NCBI GenBank assembly: GCA_041690535.1
Contig: JAWLHA010000009.1
Span: 36,589 to 100,588, forward strand
Length of the DNA stretch: 64,000 nt
Source of the DNA: JAWLHA01 sp041690535
GTDB lineage: Bacteria > Pseudomonadota > Gammaproteobacteria > Thiohalomonadales > Thiohalomonadaceae
Direction of reading: 5' to 3'
Shown: positions 35,082 to 44,400 of the stretch, in pieces
Layout of the letters: each line of letters begins with the position of its first letter
Position numbering within the stretch: the stretch's first letter is position 1
Position numbers and translations under genes: made by a program
Notes under the pieces: generated by a model
What the model was told of the DNA's origin: nothing
The model's input: the letters and a program-made list of their open reading frames with translations, nothing else
Database searches by the model: none

Positions 35082-35771
35082 ATGAATTCTCAACCGCTGG
35101 AGATACGGCGCAGCCGACGCGCCAAGCACGTGCGCCTGAAGGTCCTTCCCCCCGGGCGGGTTCAGGTGGTGGTGCCCTACGGCTTCCGCCAGAGCCAACT
35201 CCCCGATCTCCTGGCGCGCCACCAGGCGTGGCTCGACCGCACCCTTGAGAAGGTGAGGGGGGAGTACTCCGCCCTCAACGCGGCCCCACCGCCATCGGTG
35301 TGCCTCCCGGCGCTTTCGGCCGCCTGGGAGCTCAGTTGCCGCTGCGACACGAAGGGATGGTGGCGCGAGGGCGGGGGCCGCCTGTCCATCGGCTATCCCG
35401 ACGGCGATGCCTGGCGACAGGTCCTGAAGGGGTGGCTGGGGCAGAAGGCCAGGGAGCATCTGGTACCCTGGCTGGCCGAAGTGGGGCGAGAGACGGGCCT
35501 CACCTTTGAGCGGGCGATCATTCGGGGGCAGAAGACCCGCTGGGGCAGTTGTTCGGCGCGCGGGACCATCAGTCTGAACCACAGCCTCTTGTTCCTCCCT
35601 CCAGAGCTGGTACGCTACCTTTTCATCCATGAGTTGTGCCATACCGTGCACATGAACCACTCTCCCCGTTTTTGGGCACTGGTGGCGAAGATGGAGCCGG
35701 GGTTCGAGGCGCTGGATCGGGAGTTGCGCCAGGCCGGCCGCTATGTGCCGGCGTGGGCGAGCGCCTGGTAA
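35082..35771 (+). CDS. YgjP-like (DUF45) zinc metallopeptidase
   Basis: A 229-residue protein of the YgjP/DUF45 group, related to WLM and SprT metalloproteases. The zinc motif HELCH is at residues 183–187 within YLFIHELCHTVHMNHSPRFW, preceded by the family hallmark QKTRWGSCSARGTISLN. The N-terminal half has the typical SRRAKHVRLKVLPPG strand. It is cytoplasmic. The biological substrate is unknown for the family. The ATG at 35082 gives the standard start; the longer frame overlaps the previous gene. It is followed after 27 bp by the DUF4389 gene, possibly in one transcript. Confidence 0.88.
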   Translation: MNSQPLEIRRSRRAKHVRLKVLPPGRVQVVVPYGFRQSQLPDLLARHQAWLDRTLEKVRGEYSALNAAPPPSVCLPALSAAWELSCRCDTKGWWREGGGRLSIGYPDGDAWRQVLKGWLGQKAREHLVPWLAEVGRETGLTFERAIIRGQKTRWGSCSARGTISLNHSLLFLPPELVRYLFIHELCHTVHMNHSPRFWALVAKMEPGFEALDRELRQAGRYVPAWASAW

Positions 35772-35798
35772 GACGACGGATCAGCAGGGAGAAGAACG

Positions 35799-36200
35799 AT
35801 GGCCGAGATAAGAGACAACCTGACCAACAGCGAGACCTGGATTCGGGGTCTCTACATGCTGCTCTTCTTCATAGTCTACGGGGCCGCCGAATTTGTGCTC
35901 ACCCTGGTGGTGATCTTCCAGTTCGGGTCAAAGCTGATTACCGGCCATGCCAATTCTCGGTTGCTGGACTTCGGAGGCAGCCTCTCCACATTCATCTATG
36001 AGATTCTGCTCTTTCTCACCTTCCGTACCGAGGAGAAGCCCTTCCCGTTTCGCCCCTGGCCGGCGTCCGGAACTCCTGTGAGGACGACCGAAGCGCCCAC
36101 CCCCGCCGCCGGGGCGCAGGCGAGAGCGCCTGCTCCGCCGGCCGAACAGCGCACGACCCCTATTCCCCCTCCGGACTTCGAGCAGACCGACAGGATTTGA
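35799..36200 (+). CDS. DUF4389-family membrane protein
   Basis: A 133-residue inner-membrane protein. Two membrane helices (about 17–45 and 60–78) are followed by a proline/alanine-rich cytoplasmic tail (about 85–133). The TWIRGLYMLLFFIVYGAAEF region and the motif RTEEKPFPFRPWP are typical of DUF4389 proteins, whose role is not established. It likely shares a transcript with the YgjP-like gene. Confidence 0.8.
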   Translation: MAEIRDNLTNSETWIRGLYMLLFFIVYGAAEFVLTLVVIFQFGSKLITGHANSRLLDFGGSLSTFIYEILLFLTFRTEEKPFPFRPWPASGTPVRTTEAPTPAAGAQARAPAPPAEQRTTPIPPPDFEQTDRI

Positions 36201-36261
36201 CCCGGGCCAGGAGGCGCCTGGCTCCCCTCCTCACTGTCTCAGGGTTAGGGTGCCGTTGTCG

Positions 36262-36301
36262 GTCCGCCTTTAGGCGGACGGCGCCACGCGCCTGAAGGCG
36301 C
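36262..36301. repeat. Paired small palindromes
   Basis: GTCCGCCTTTAGGCGGAC (36262–36279) and GCGCCTGAAGGCGC (36288–36301) are two adjacent perfect hairpins. They lie between convergent genes and may act as a bidirectional transcript end. The second unit also occurs near 18047. Confidence 0.6.
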
Positions 36302-36432
36302 ACCTGCAGGGTGGCCGGTTCAATGGCCACTGACTGGACACGAATGGAGGCGTCTTCTCGGCCCTCGCCACGGTATCGGGTGAGAGTAATGCGGGTCAGG
36401 CCAAAAGGTATCGAGGACATTCGGACGACTCC

Positions 36433-37101
36433 TCAGAGGCTGCCCAACTGCTTTGCCACGAAGCCTTCCGGCCCGATATGACCGACGTATTCAGCCACGA
36501 TCTCATCGAGCGTAGCAGGGAGTGAATGGGCCACCGCCGGCTGCTCGGCGATCGCCTTGCTCCAGCGGACCAGGCGCGCGCAGTCGCGCTCGCGAAACAG
36601 GTCGATTTTTCCGTTCAGGTAAAGCATGCGCGTCAACAGCGGTGCATAGCTGATGTCCACCAGCCCGAAGGCGGCCCGAAAGAAGGGCGAATCCTCCCGC
36701 AGCAAACCCTCCACATGGCGCAGATGGCCCATCAACTCACCCGTTGCCCTCCTGAATGCCTCTTCGCTATCGGCCCGAACCACGCTGCCGAATGCCACCT
36801 GACACACCGAACCGAACTCGATCCAGCTCTTGCAGAAGGCGCGCTCGACCGGGTCGGTCGTCAGGAGGCGATGATCCGAGAGATCATCCGCCAGCTCGGC
36901 GATCACCGCCGATTCGAAGATGGAGACGCCGTCGGCCCGGACGATGGGCACCTTCCCGAGCGGCGACACCTCCTGGAACCAGTCGGGGGGGCTTGCCGGG
37001 TCGATATAGAGGGTCTGGTGCGGGAGTCCGGCTGCAAGCAGTGCAATGCGGGCGCGCTGTCCGAACGGGCAGTAGCGAAACAGTACCAGTTCCAGCTCCA
37101 T
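36433..37101 (-). CDS. Glutathione S-transferase-fold protein
   Basis: A 222-residue GST-superfamily protein. A thioredoxin-like N-terminal domain opens with VLFRYCPFGQRARIALLAAG (redox Cys near residue 11, CPFG motif, as in omega/SspA-like GSTs) and has the glutathione-binding SPLGKVPIV…FESAVIAELADD pattern; an all-helical C-terminal domain follows. It may act as a glutathione transferase, lyase or SspA-like factor. It lies 13 bp after the cNMP–rhodanese gene and is probably cotranscribed. A link to sulfane-sulfur chemistry is plausible but unproven. Confidence 0.85.
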   Translation of the reverse strand: MELELVLFRYCPFGQRARIALLAAGLPHQTLYIDPASPPDWFQEVSPLGKVPIVRADGVSIFESAVIAELADDLSDHRLLTTDPVERAFCKSWIEFGSVCQVAFGSVVRADSEEAFRRATGELMGHLRHVEGLLREDSPFFRAAFGLVDISYAPLLTRMLYLNGKIDLFRERDCARLVRWSKAIAEQPAVAHSLPATLDEIVAEYVGHIGPEGFVAKQLGSL

Positions 37102-37114
37102 GGCAAACCCCCTC

Positions 37115-38164
37115 TCAATAGTTGCTCGCGGTGTCGAAGGGCCAATCCCGGACACCGCCCTCGATAACGGCGGCTTTCAGCCGGCGCTGCTTCATCAGAA
37201 GGCTTGCGACGGCTGCCCTCTTGCCACTGGCACAGATCACGACATAGGGCCTCTCGGGATCGAGCTCTTCGAAGCGCCGGCGAAGCTCGGGGAGGGGAAT
37301 GTGAATGGAACCGGGCACATGCTTTTCGTCGTACTCCTCCTCGTACCGCACATCCAGCAGTCCGTGGCTCTGGGCATCGAGCATCGCCTTGGCCACCGCC
37401 TGAGAGACATGCTCAATCATGCTGCTGGAGACCAGCTCGTCGAAATCGGCCTTGCTGAGCCGCAACAGGGAACCGGGAGTGGTCATGCGCACGGTTGCCG
37501 TGCGGGTACCCCTGACGATGAGCGCCTGCTCGCCAAAGGTGTCGCCGACGCCGAGTGTCGCCACCAGCTTCTGCTCGTCGTCATAGAGGTCCTGCGACCA
37601 GACCGCCGCCTCTCCCTCGAGGATGACGTAGAAGGCATCCCCCTCCTCACCCTGCCTGACCACCTCGGCACCGGCCTCAACCCCCATGGTCTGCATACGT
37701 TTGAAGGCTTCCTCCACCGCCTCGAGTGGCAGCCGGCGGAACGCCAGGGAATTGCGAACCACCTGCATCGAGGACACCACCGACTCGTCGCCCCTGCCTT
37801 TGGCCAGCTCTTCCCACGACAGCAGATAATCCAGTGATTCGCCATCCGCGTGACAGAGCACTGCCGGCCCACGCGCGACGATGTCGATGGTCTCCGGGCG
37901 TGTTGGGCAAGGGAACGGAAGGACCTTGGAGTCGGTACGTTTCAGGGGAGAGGCTTCGCCGTTTTTCACCACATCGGCCGCACCCTCGATCAAGTAGAGA
38001 AATCCTCCCCCGGGACCGGCGCCAACCGTCAGCCGCTCCCCTTTATTGAGTTCGAAAATTCGCACGGCCGATTCGGCTTCGACCAGTGCAGTGTCCGTAA
38101 AGTGGATAAAAGGTGAGTAGTACTGCTTGAGAATCGCGAGTGCGTCGCGCGCTTTCATGCCCAT
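37115..38164 (-). CDS. Cyclic-nucleotide-binding protein fused to rhodanese domain
   Basis: A 349-residue protein with a degenerate cNMP-like region (about 20–130), a good cyclic-nucleotide-binding domain (about 150–265) and a C-terminal rhodanese domain (about 270–349). The phosphate-binding cassette reads FGEQALIVRGTRTATVRM, keeping the Gly-Glu and the Arg that binds the cyclic phosphate. The rhodanese loop is VICASGKRAA, with a likely catalytic Cys. The ATG at 38164 follows AGGAG by about 7 bases. It lies 261 bp downstream of the tpsA gene and just before a GST gene. A cyclic nucleotide may control sulfur transfer; the window also holds a cyclase. Confidence 0.85.
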   Translation of the reverse strand: MGMKARDALAILKQYYSPFIHFTDTALVEAESAVRIFELNKGERLTVGAGPGGGFLYLIEGAADVVKNGEASPLKRTDSKVLPFPCPTRPETIDIVARGPAVLCHADGESLDYLLSWEELAKGRGDESVVSSMQVVRNSLAFRRLPLEAVEEAFKRMQTMGVEAGAEVVRQGEEGDAFYVILEGEAAVWSQDLYDDEQKLVATLGVGDTFGEQALIVRGTRTATVRMTTPGSLLRLSKADFDELVSSSMIEHVSQAVAKAMLDAQSHGLLDVRYEEEYDEKHVPGSIHIPLPELRRRFEELDPERPYVVICASGKRAAVASLLMKQRRLKAAVIEGGVRDWPFDTASNY

Positions 38165-38425
38165 TAACCATCTCCTTTAGTTATGAGGAAAGAACAGCCA
38201 ATCGTCCACCAAGCACCCGGAGTGCTCGCACGGAGCGCCATCCAGCCCGGCCGCTTCAAGGACCACCAGCCCTACCCCCTGGCAGGGTCTGCTCAGATGC
38301 AACTTGGTTCAGCAAAACGTTCCAATGGCGAACAAGCACCATTCGTTAGTGCATTCAATTATGCAAGGATGTGTCGTTCCCGCTATGAAATACCGCACTC
38401 GACAATAATAGCTAGGAACACCCGT

Positions 38426-41400
38426 TTACTCCCCCCCAGCCACCGACTGATAAACAAAATCTCCGCCCTGGTCATGTCCAGCGGCGCTGAGCATGCCATA
38501 GTGCGGTGTCTGCGGCGCCTCGGCCCTTACCCGGTCACGCACCCCGGCGTAGAGGTCGATGCCGCGGGTGCCATCGCCACTGCGCCCTAACTCCGACAGC
38601 AGACTGGCGGCGAAGATGGAGTGCCCGTCCACCCCGCCGTCCCATACCGGCTCGTCTCCACCGGAAGAGAGCACGGTCACTGAGCGGCGCACCTTCAGCT
38701 CATCCAAGTTGTCCAACACCGCATCGGCAGAAAGGCGACCCTTGCCGGTGAAGGCGCCCGAGTAACAGCTGTCCGACACGACGCTGACCTGCCGCGACGG
38801 TAGCCGCCGGAGGAAACGGGTGAGATCGGAGGTGGAGATCCAGTTCTCGGGGGAGTCGATGCCGGCGTCGGCGGGTAGCCAGTAGCCGAGATCGCTATCC
38901 TCGAAGGAGTAGCCGTGACCGGCGTAGTAGAGAACCACCTGATCCCGGTCGGTCAGCTCGGCGGCCAGCCCCTTCACCGTCTCGACGATCTCCGCCTTGG
39001 TGGCGTCGATCAGCACCTTGGGCTCGAAGCCGTACTGGCCTGTGTAGAGTTCCGATACCGCCCTGACGTCGTTATGCGGATTGTCGAGATCGGGGATGCG
39101 CTCGTGCTGGTACTTCCCCGCCCCGATCAGGATCGCCACCCGGCGCCCCTTGCCCGCGTTATGGAGCCTGCCGGCCGGTCCTCTGTTCTCCACCACCACC
39201 TCTTGGTTCAGGAGAGTGCCGGCCTCATCGGCGGCGGCAATGGCGATGCGCGACTTGCCTGGCGGCACCGCGACTTCCGTGCGGAAGCTGCCGTCGTCCT
39301 GCACATAGACCCAGCGGCCATCGACCGTGAGGGTGGTGGCGGCCGGGTCGCCCTCGATCCGTCCCTCGATGACGACGATGCCGTTGCCCGTGGCCACACT
39401 CTCCTCCACCAGGAGGTTTTGGATGGCGCCGTCACCGACGGTATTGAAGGCGTCGGCGGCATGGGGGTTTTCCCGCAGCGCCCCGAGGGCGCCGGCGTAG
39501 AGCTGCTCACGAGACTCCTTGCGTGCCTTCTGCACCACCAGCAGGTAGCTGAGCGTGCGCGACTCGTCGCCGAGCACGCCGGTCAGGGCGGACTTGATGT
39601 CGAAGTTGATCACCTCCGCGCCGCTCAGCAGTTGCTCGACCGCCTCGGCGGTGATCAGGCTCGCCTCGCTCCCCGCCGCTCGCAGGAGGGTCAGTGTCTC
39701 GCTGCTGCCCAGGCGACGGAAATAGAGGTACTGCTCCTCGGTCGAGTAGTTTCCTGCCCCGTTCATGTATGTAATCAGGTCGTCGATGCTCCCTCCGGAG
39801 GCCAGTATCTCCCCGGCCTCGGCGAGTCTTTCGTCGGCCAATAGCAGCGAATCGCCACCGAACAGCTCAGCGGACAGGATGGGCTCGGCAACGTGACTCA
39901 TGGAATGCTCCGGCGGCAGGACATGGGTCCCGGTGTCGAAAACGGGATCATCCGTACCCGGGTCGGTCGGCTCCGGGTCGGTCGGCTCCGGGTCAGTCGG
40001 TTCCGGGTCGGTCGGTTCCGGGTCGGTCGGTTCCGGGTCGGTCGGTTCCGGGTCAGTCGGCTCCGGGTCGGTCGGTTCCGGGTCGGTCGGTTCCGGGTCA
40101 GTCGGCTCCGGGTCGGTTGGTTCCGGGTCGGTCGGTTCCGGGTCGGTCGGCGCGGTACTCAGTGTGGCGGAGCTTTCGGTGGGGTTGTAGGCCAGTGTGG
40201 GGTTGAGGGAGCCTGTCTCGCTGGAGAAGGTTCCGTCGACCGCAGCCGCAGTCAGGAAGATGTACTCACCGTCGGCCCCCGCACCGGTGAAATTGACGGT
40301 GCCGTCCAGGGTGGCAGTGCCGGTGACGGCGAGCACGTCATAGCCGCCGGCCACCGGGGAGTCCAGGCCGATCTCGAGTGTCCCATCGGCGCTCTGCACG
40401 AAGTTGCCGTCGATGGTCAGGGTGCGTTGCGAGGTGCCGGGGTCGATGGTGCCGCTGTTGGTCAGGGTATTGCCGGCGCCCACGTCGATGGTGCCGCTGC
40501 CGGAGATGGTCCCTTCGTTGGTGAAGCCGCCGCTCTTGCGGAAGGTGGCGCCGTCGGCCACGTGGAGGGTGCCATCATTCGACGCGAAGGTCGCGGCTAC
40601 GTCGAGCGTGCCGGCAGCGACGTTAATGGCACCTGTAAGGGTGTTGCTGAAGGCGAAGCCGGAGAGCACGTGCTCGTCAGTCTCTGTCTGATTGAGCGTT
40701 CCCGCATTGGTGACGGTGACGCTGCCGTCGACTGTCTGAATCACTGCGGCGGCGCTGGAGGAGAGATTGAGTGTGGCATCCTCCTCATTGGTCAGGCTGC
40801 TGTTGCCATCGATGGTGATATAGGCGGCGTTGGCCAAGGTCATGGTGGCCCCGGCGGCGTTGGTGAAACTGCTGTCGTAGATGGAGAGAAACCCATCGGT
40901 CAGTGTCAATGCGCCCTGGTTTACCCAATCAAGGCCGTTCGTCGCATTCAGCTGAGCACTGACCGTTGAGGTACCCTGGGTTATCAGGGTGTTCCCGGCG
41001 AGCGTGGTTGTGCCGGTCACGTCCAAGGTGTCGCTGATGGTGACGTCACCTGTTCCGCCCAGCGTGCCGCCCGAGAGCGTTGCGGCGGTGATCGTCGCAG
41101 CGTCGTTGAAATTGAGCGCACCCGCTGAGATCGCGAGATCCGCGATGGTGGAAGTACCATCCAAATTGAGATTGCCGCCAGAAACCAACAGCGCGCCGGC
41201 CACATTCGTTGTGCCCGCCACTGTCAGATCCCCGCCCGAGACGTTCAGCGAGTTACCCGTGTTAATGGTCAAGCTGCCAATGGTGCTGATGCCGCTTCCG
41301 TATCCCACGGCATTACCCGAGCTGATCAGCACATCGTCACTCGACAGCGGAATCCAGCCTGCCGACCAGTTGCCGGCCAAATTCCAGTCAAGCCCGCCGG

Positions 41401-44400
41401 CCCCATTGGTGAAGGTATTCGAGCTGGTCGCGGCATAGATGAGCCGCGCCGCCTCGCCCGTGGCGAGGTTGTAGCCGGTACTGAAACCAGCTGGCGTGTT
41501 TTCGGTCGCGAAGGTACCCGTCGCCGTGCCGGTCATGGTCAGGAACGGCAGGGCATCGCCGTTGGAGGGGGTATAGCCGGCATCCTGGGTGACATTCAGC
41601 GTGCCGTCCATCGTCACGTCGCCCTCGACGTGGATCACGTCGTATTCGCCGGTGCCGAAGATCTCGATTTCGGTGAGGCTGCCCGAACCGAGAATTAGGT
41701 CCCCATCGACAATGGTGAGCGTGCCGGGGGAGTTGCCGGGGGCGATGGTGCCGCTGCTGGTGAGCGCGTTGCCGGCGAGGTCCATGGTACCGGTGCCTTT
41801 AATGGTGCCGGTGGAGGCATTGGTGAAACCACCCTCGAAGGTGGTCGTGCCGGGCTTCACCTCGAAGATCCCTTCGTTGGTGAAGATCTGGGTGAAGGTC
41901 GAGCCGGCCGCGCTCATGGTCCCCTGATTGACGAACAGGCTCTCGTAGGTGCCGGCCTCGAGGTGGAGGGTGGCGGTGTTGGCGACCGTGCCCGTATTGC
42001 TGCCGCCGCCGTTCAGTGCCAACTCACCGCCCGTCACATTGACCGCACCCTGGCTGTTCAGCGGTTGCCGGATATCGAGGACGCCGGTTCCGGTCTTGTT
42101 GATGATTCCTGTCGGCGTCAGCTCGATGGAGCCGCTGCCGCTGATGATGCCGGCCGTCCAGTCGTAGGTGCCCGCAAGCTCAAGCGCCGTGGGGTTGATC
42201 AGGTGGCCACCAGTCAGGGTGAAGCCGCCGCCGAAGCCTGCGAAGGTATCGGGCAGTGTCAGACGGCCCCCGGACAGGACGAGATTTTCTTCGAATTGCA
42301 GCGCATGGGCAGTGTGGTCGCCGGAGGAGACAGTAATGGTCGGCGTGGCAGCCGCCCGGTTCACCACGGCGTCCTTATTGGCCGTGGGCACGCCGCGGCT
42401 CCAGTTGTCCGCCTCGCCCCAGTCACCGTCGTCATCCGTTGCCCAACGGGTGATGGATTGGGTGGTGTCCGTGATATCGACCGAACCGGCTTGATTGAGG
42501 GTAAAGGCAGCATCGGTGGGCGTTGTGACCGTGGCGAAGCTGCCACTCAGGCTTCCGTCGGCGGTGAGGAGGCCGCTGATGCTGTCTCCCAGTTCGGCAT
42601 AGTAGCCGTTGACCCCTTCGCTGATCCCCAGGGTGCCACCGAGTGTGAGGTCGCCTGTGATGACCATGCGGTCGTGGTCGAGCTGCCCGCCGAGATCGAT
42701 TTCGACCACACCGCTGCCATCGAGCAGCAGATTGCCGCTGATGGTGAGCGTACCGATGGCGTCGGTTCCGCCGGGGGCGATGGTGCCAGTGTTTAAGAGG
42801 GTGGCGCTGCCGATATCCACCGTGCCGCTGCCGGTCAGCGTTCCCTGATTGGTGAAGCCATAATAGGTGTAGTCGATCATGCGGGAGATCGTGGCCCCGG
42901 AGGCAACCTCCATCAGGCCCGCTTGGGTGAAATTGGTGGCGGCGATATTGATTGTCCCCGACTCCGCGCGTACTGTGCCAAGATTGGTGAAGTTGGTCGG
43001 GCTGATCGTCTGGGTCCAGTCGACGTTATTGAGGATCGTGCCCTCGTTGAACCAGCTGGTACTGACATAATCCAGATTACGGATATCTCCCGACCCGGCC
43101 AGTGTCACACCGCCGCCGATGGTCACAGTCATGTTGTCATCACTTCCAAAAAGCGAACGGAAGCCGGTCATGGTCGCCGAGTTCGCCCCGTCCGCCAGCC
43201 TGATGCCGGCAGCACCACCCCGGAAGTAGAAGTCGCTGGAGCTGGCGGCAGTGACGGTGATGCCGTCAGCCAACCGAAGGTCGTTCATGATGCTGAAACG
43301 CCAGCCGGTTAACTCCATGTCGCTGCCGATCGTGACGTTGTCGAGGCGGTTGGTGGCAGTGCCGCTGGTGGAGGCGCCCTTCAGCCACGTGCCCACGATC
43401 ATGCCGTCCTTGATTGTGCCGTAGTAGAGCATGTCCAGACCGCCCGGGCCGAACTGCCCGCCGGAGTCAATGTTTAACGGGGTTTCGCTATTCTCCAGAT
43501 CGAGCGTGCCAAAGTAGATCTGGATCGCCCCACCCGTACGATCCAGCGTGCCCAGGCTCTCCAGTGTGAAGCTGCCGCCCAAGTTCAGCGTCCCGGCGCT
43601 GACCTCGGTCGTCCCCGGCGCGTTGCTCCAGGCATTCGTCGGATTGATCGTCAGCGTCCCGCCCGCCGCGCTCAATGTGTTGCCGGACTCCAGATAGAGA
43701 TTCGTGGGTTGCAGGTCGATCGTCCCCAACTCTGCGCGCACCGTGCCCCGGTTGGTGAAGTTTGTCGGGTTGATAGTCAGCGTGTTGTTAACGGTGTTGA
43801 CGATGCTCCCTTCGTTGATCCAGCTTCCCGCGCCGAGATCGCCCGGCCCGGCCAGTATCACGCCGCTACCGATGATCACGGTGTCATTGGCCGCGCTGAC
43901 GACACGCCTCGTCCCGGTGCCGGTCAGCCTTGCCGAGATCGCGTCGTCCGCCAGCCTGATGGTGAAGTCGGAACCCGAGAAGTAAAGTGTTCCGCTACCG
44001 GTGTTGAAGATAATGTCGTCGGCCAGCCGAAGGTCATTCCTGAAGTAAAGCGTCCCGCTCGAGGTCAGGTTGCTACCGATGGTGACGTTATCCAGGTAGC
44101 CGTTGCTGCTGGTCAGCGTCGTTCCGATGATCGTGCCGTCCTTGATGATTCCGGAGGAAGAAAGGGTGCCGAGGCCGCCAGTACCAAGTTGCCCGTCTGA
44201 ATCGATGTTGAAGGTTTCGCGGCCTTCCAGGTCAAGCGTCCCGTTGATGTTGATCGTCCCGCCCGTGCGCTCCAGCGCGCCCAGACTCGCCAGCGTGAAG
44301 CTGCTACGCAGGTTCAGCGTCCCGGAACTGATATGGGTCGTGCCCAGCGCGTTGCTCCAGGCGTTGGTCGGATTGATCGTCAGCGTCCCGCCCGCTGCGC

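Noticed and set aside
36160..36420. 86-codon minus-strand frame with a GAGGAG site 8 bases upstream, downstream of the GST gene
   Set aside because: It overlaps the 3' end of the DUF4389 gene and reads through two palindromes; the composition is basic and low in hydrophobic core residues. A decayed gene remains possible.
39893..40969. Plus-strand frame with a long Gly-Arg-Val-type repeat
   Set aside because: It is the complement of the EPTDP-coding repeat of tpsA and has no independent support.
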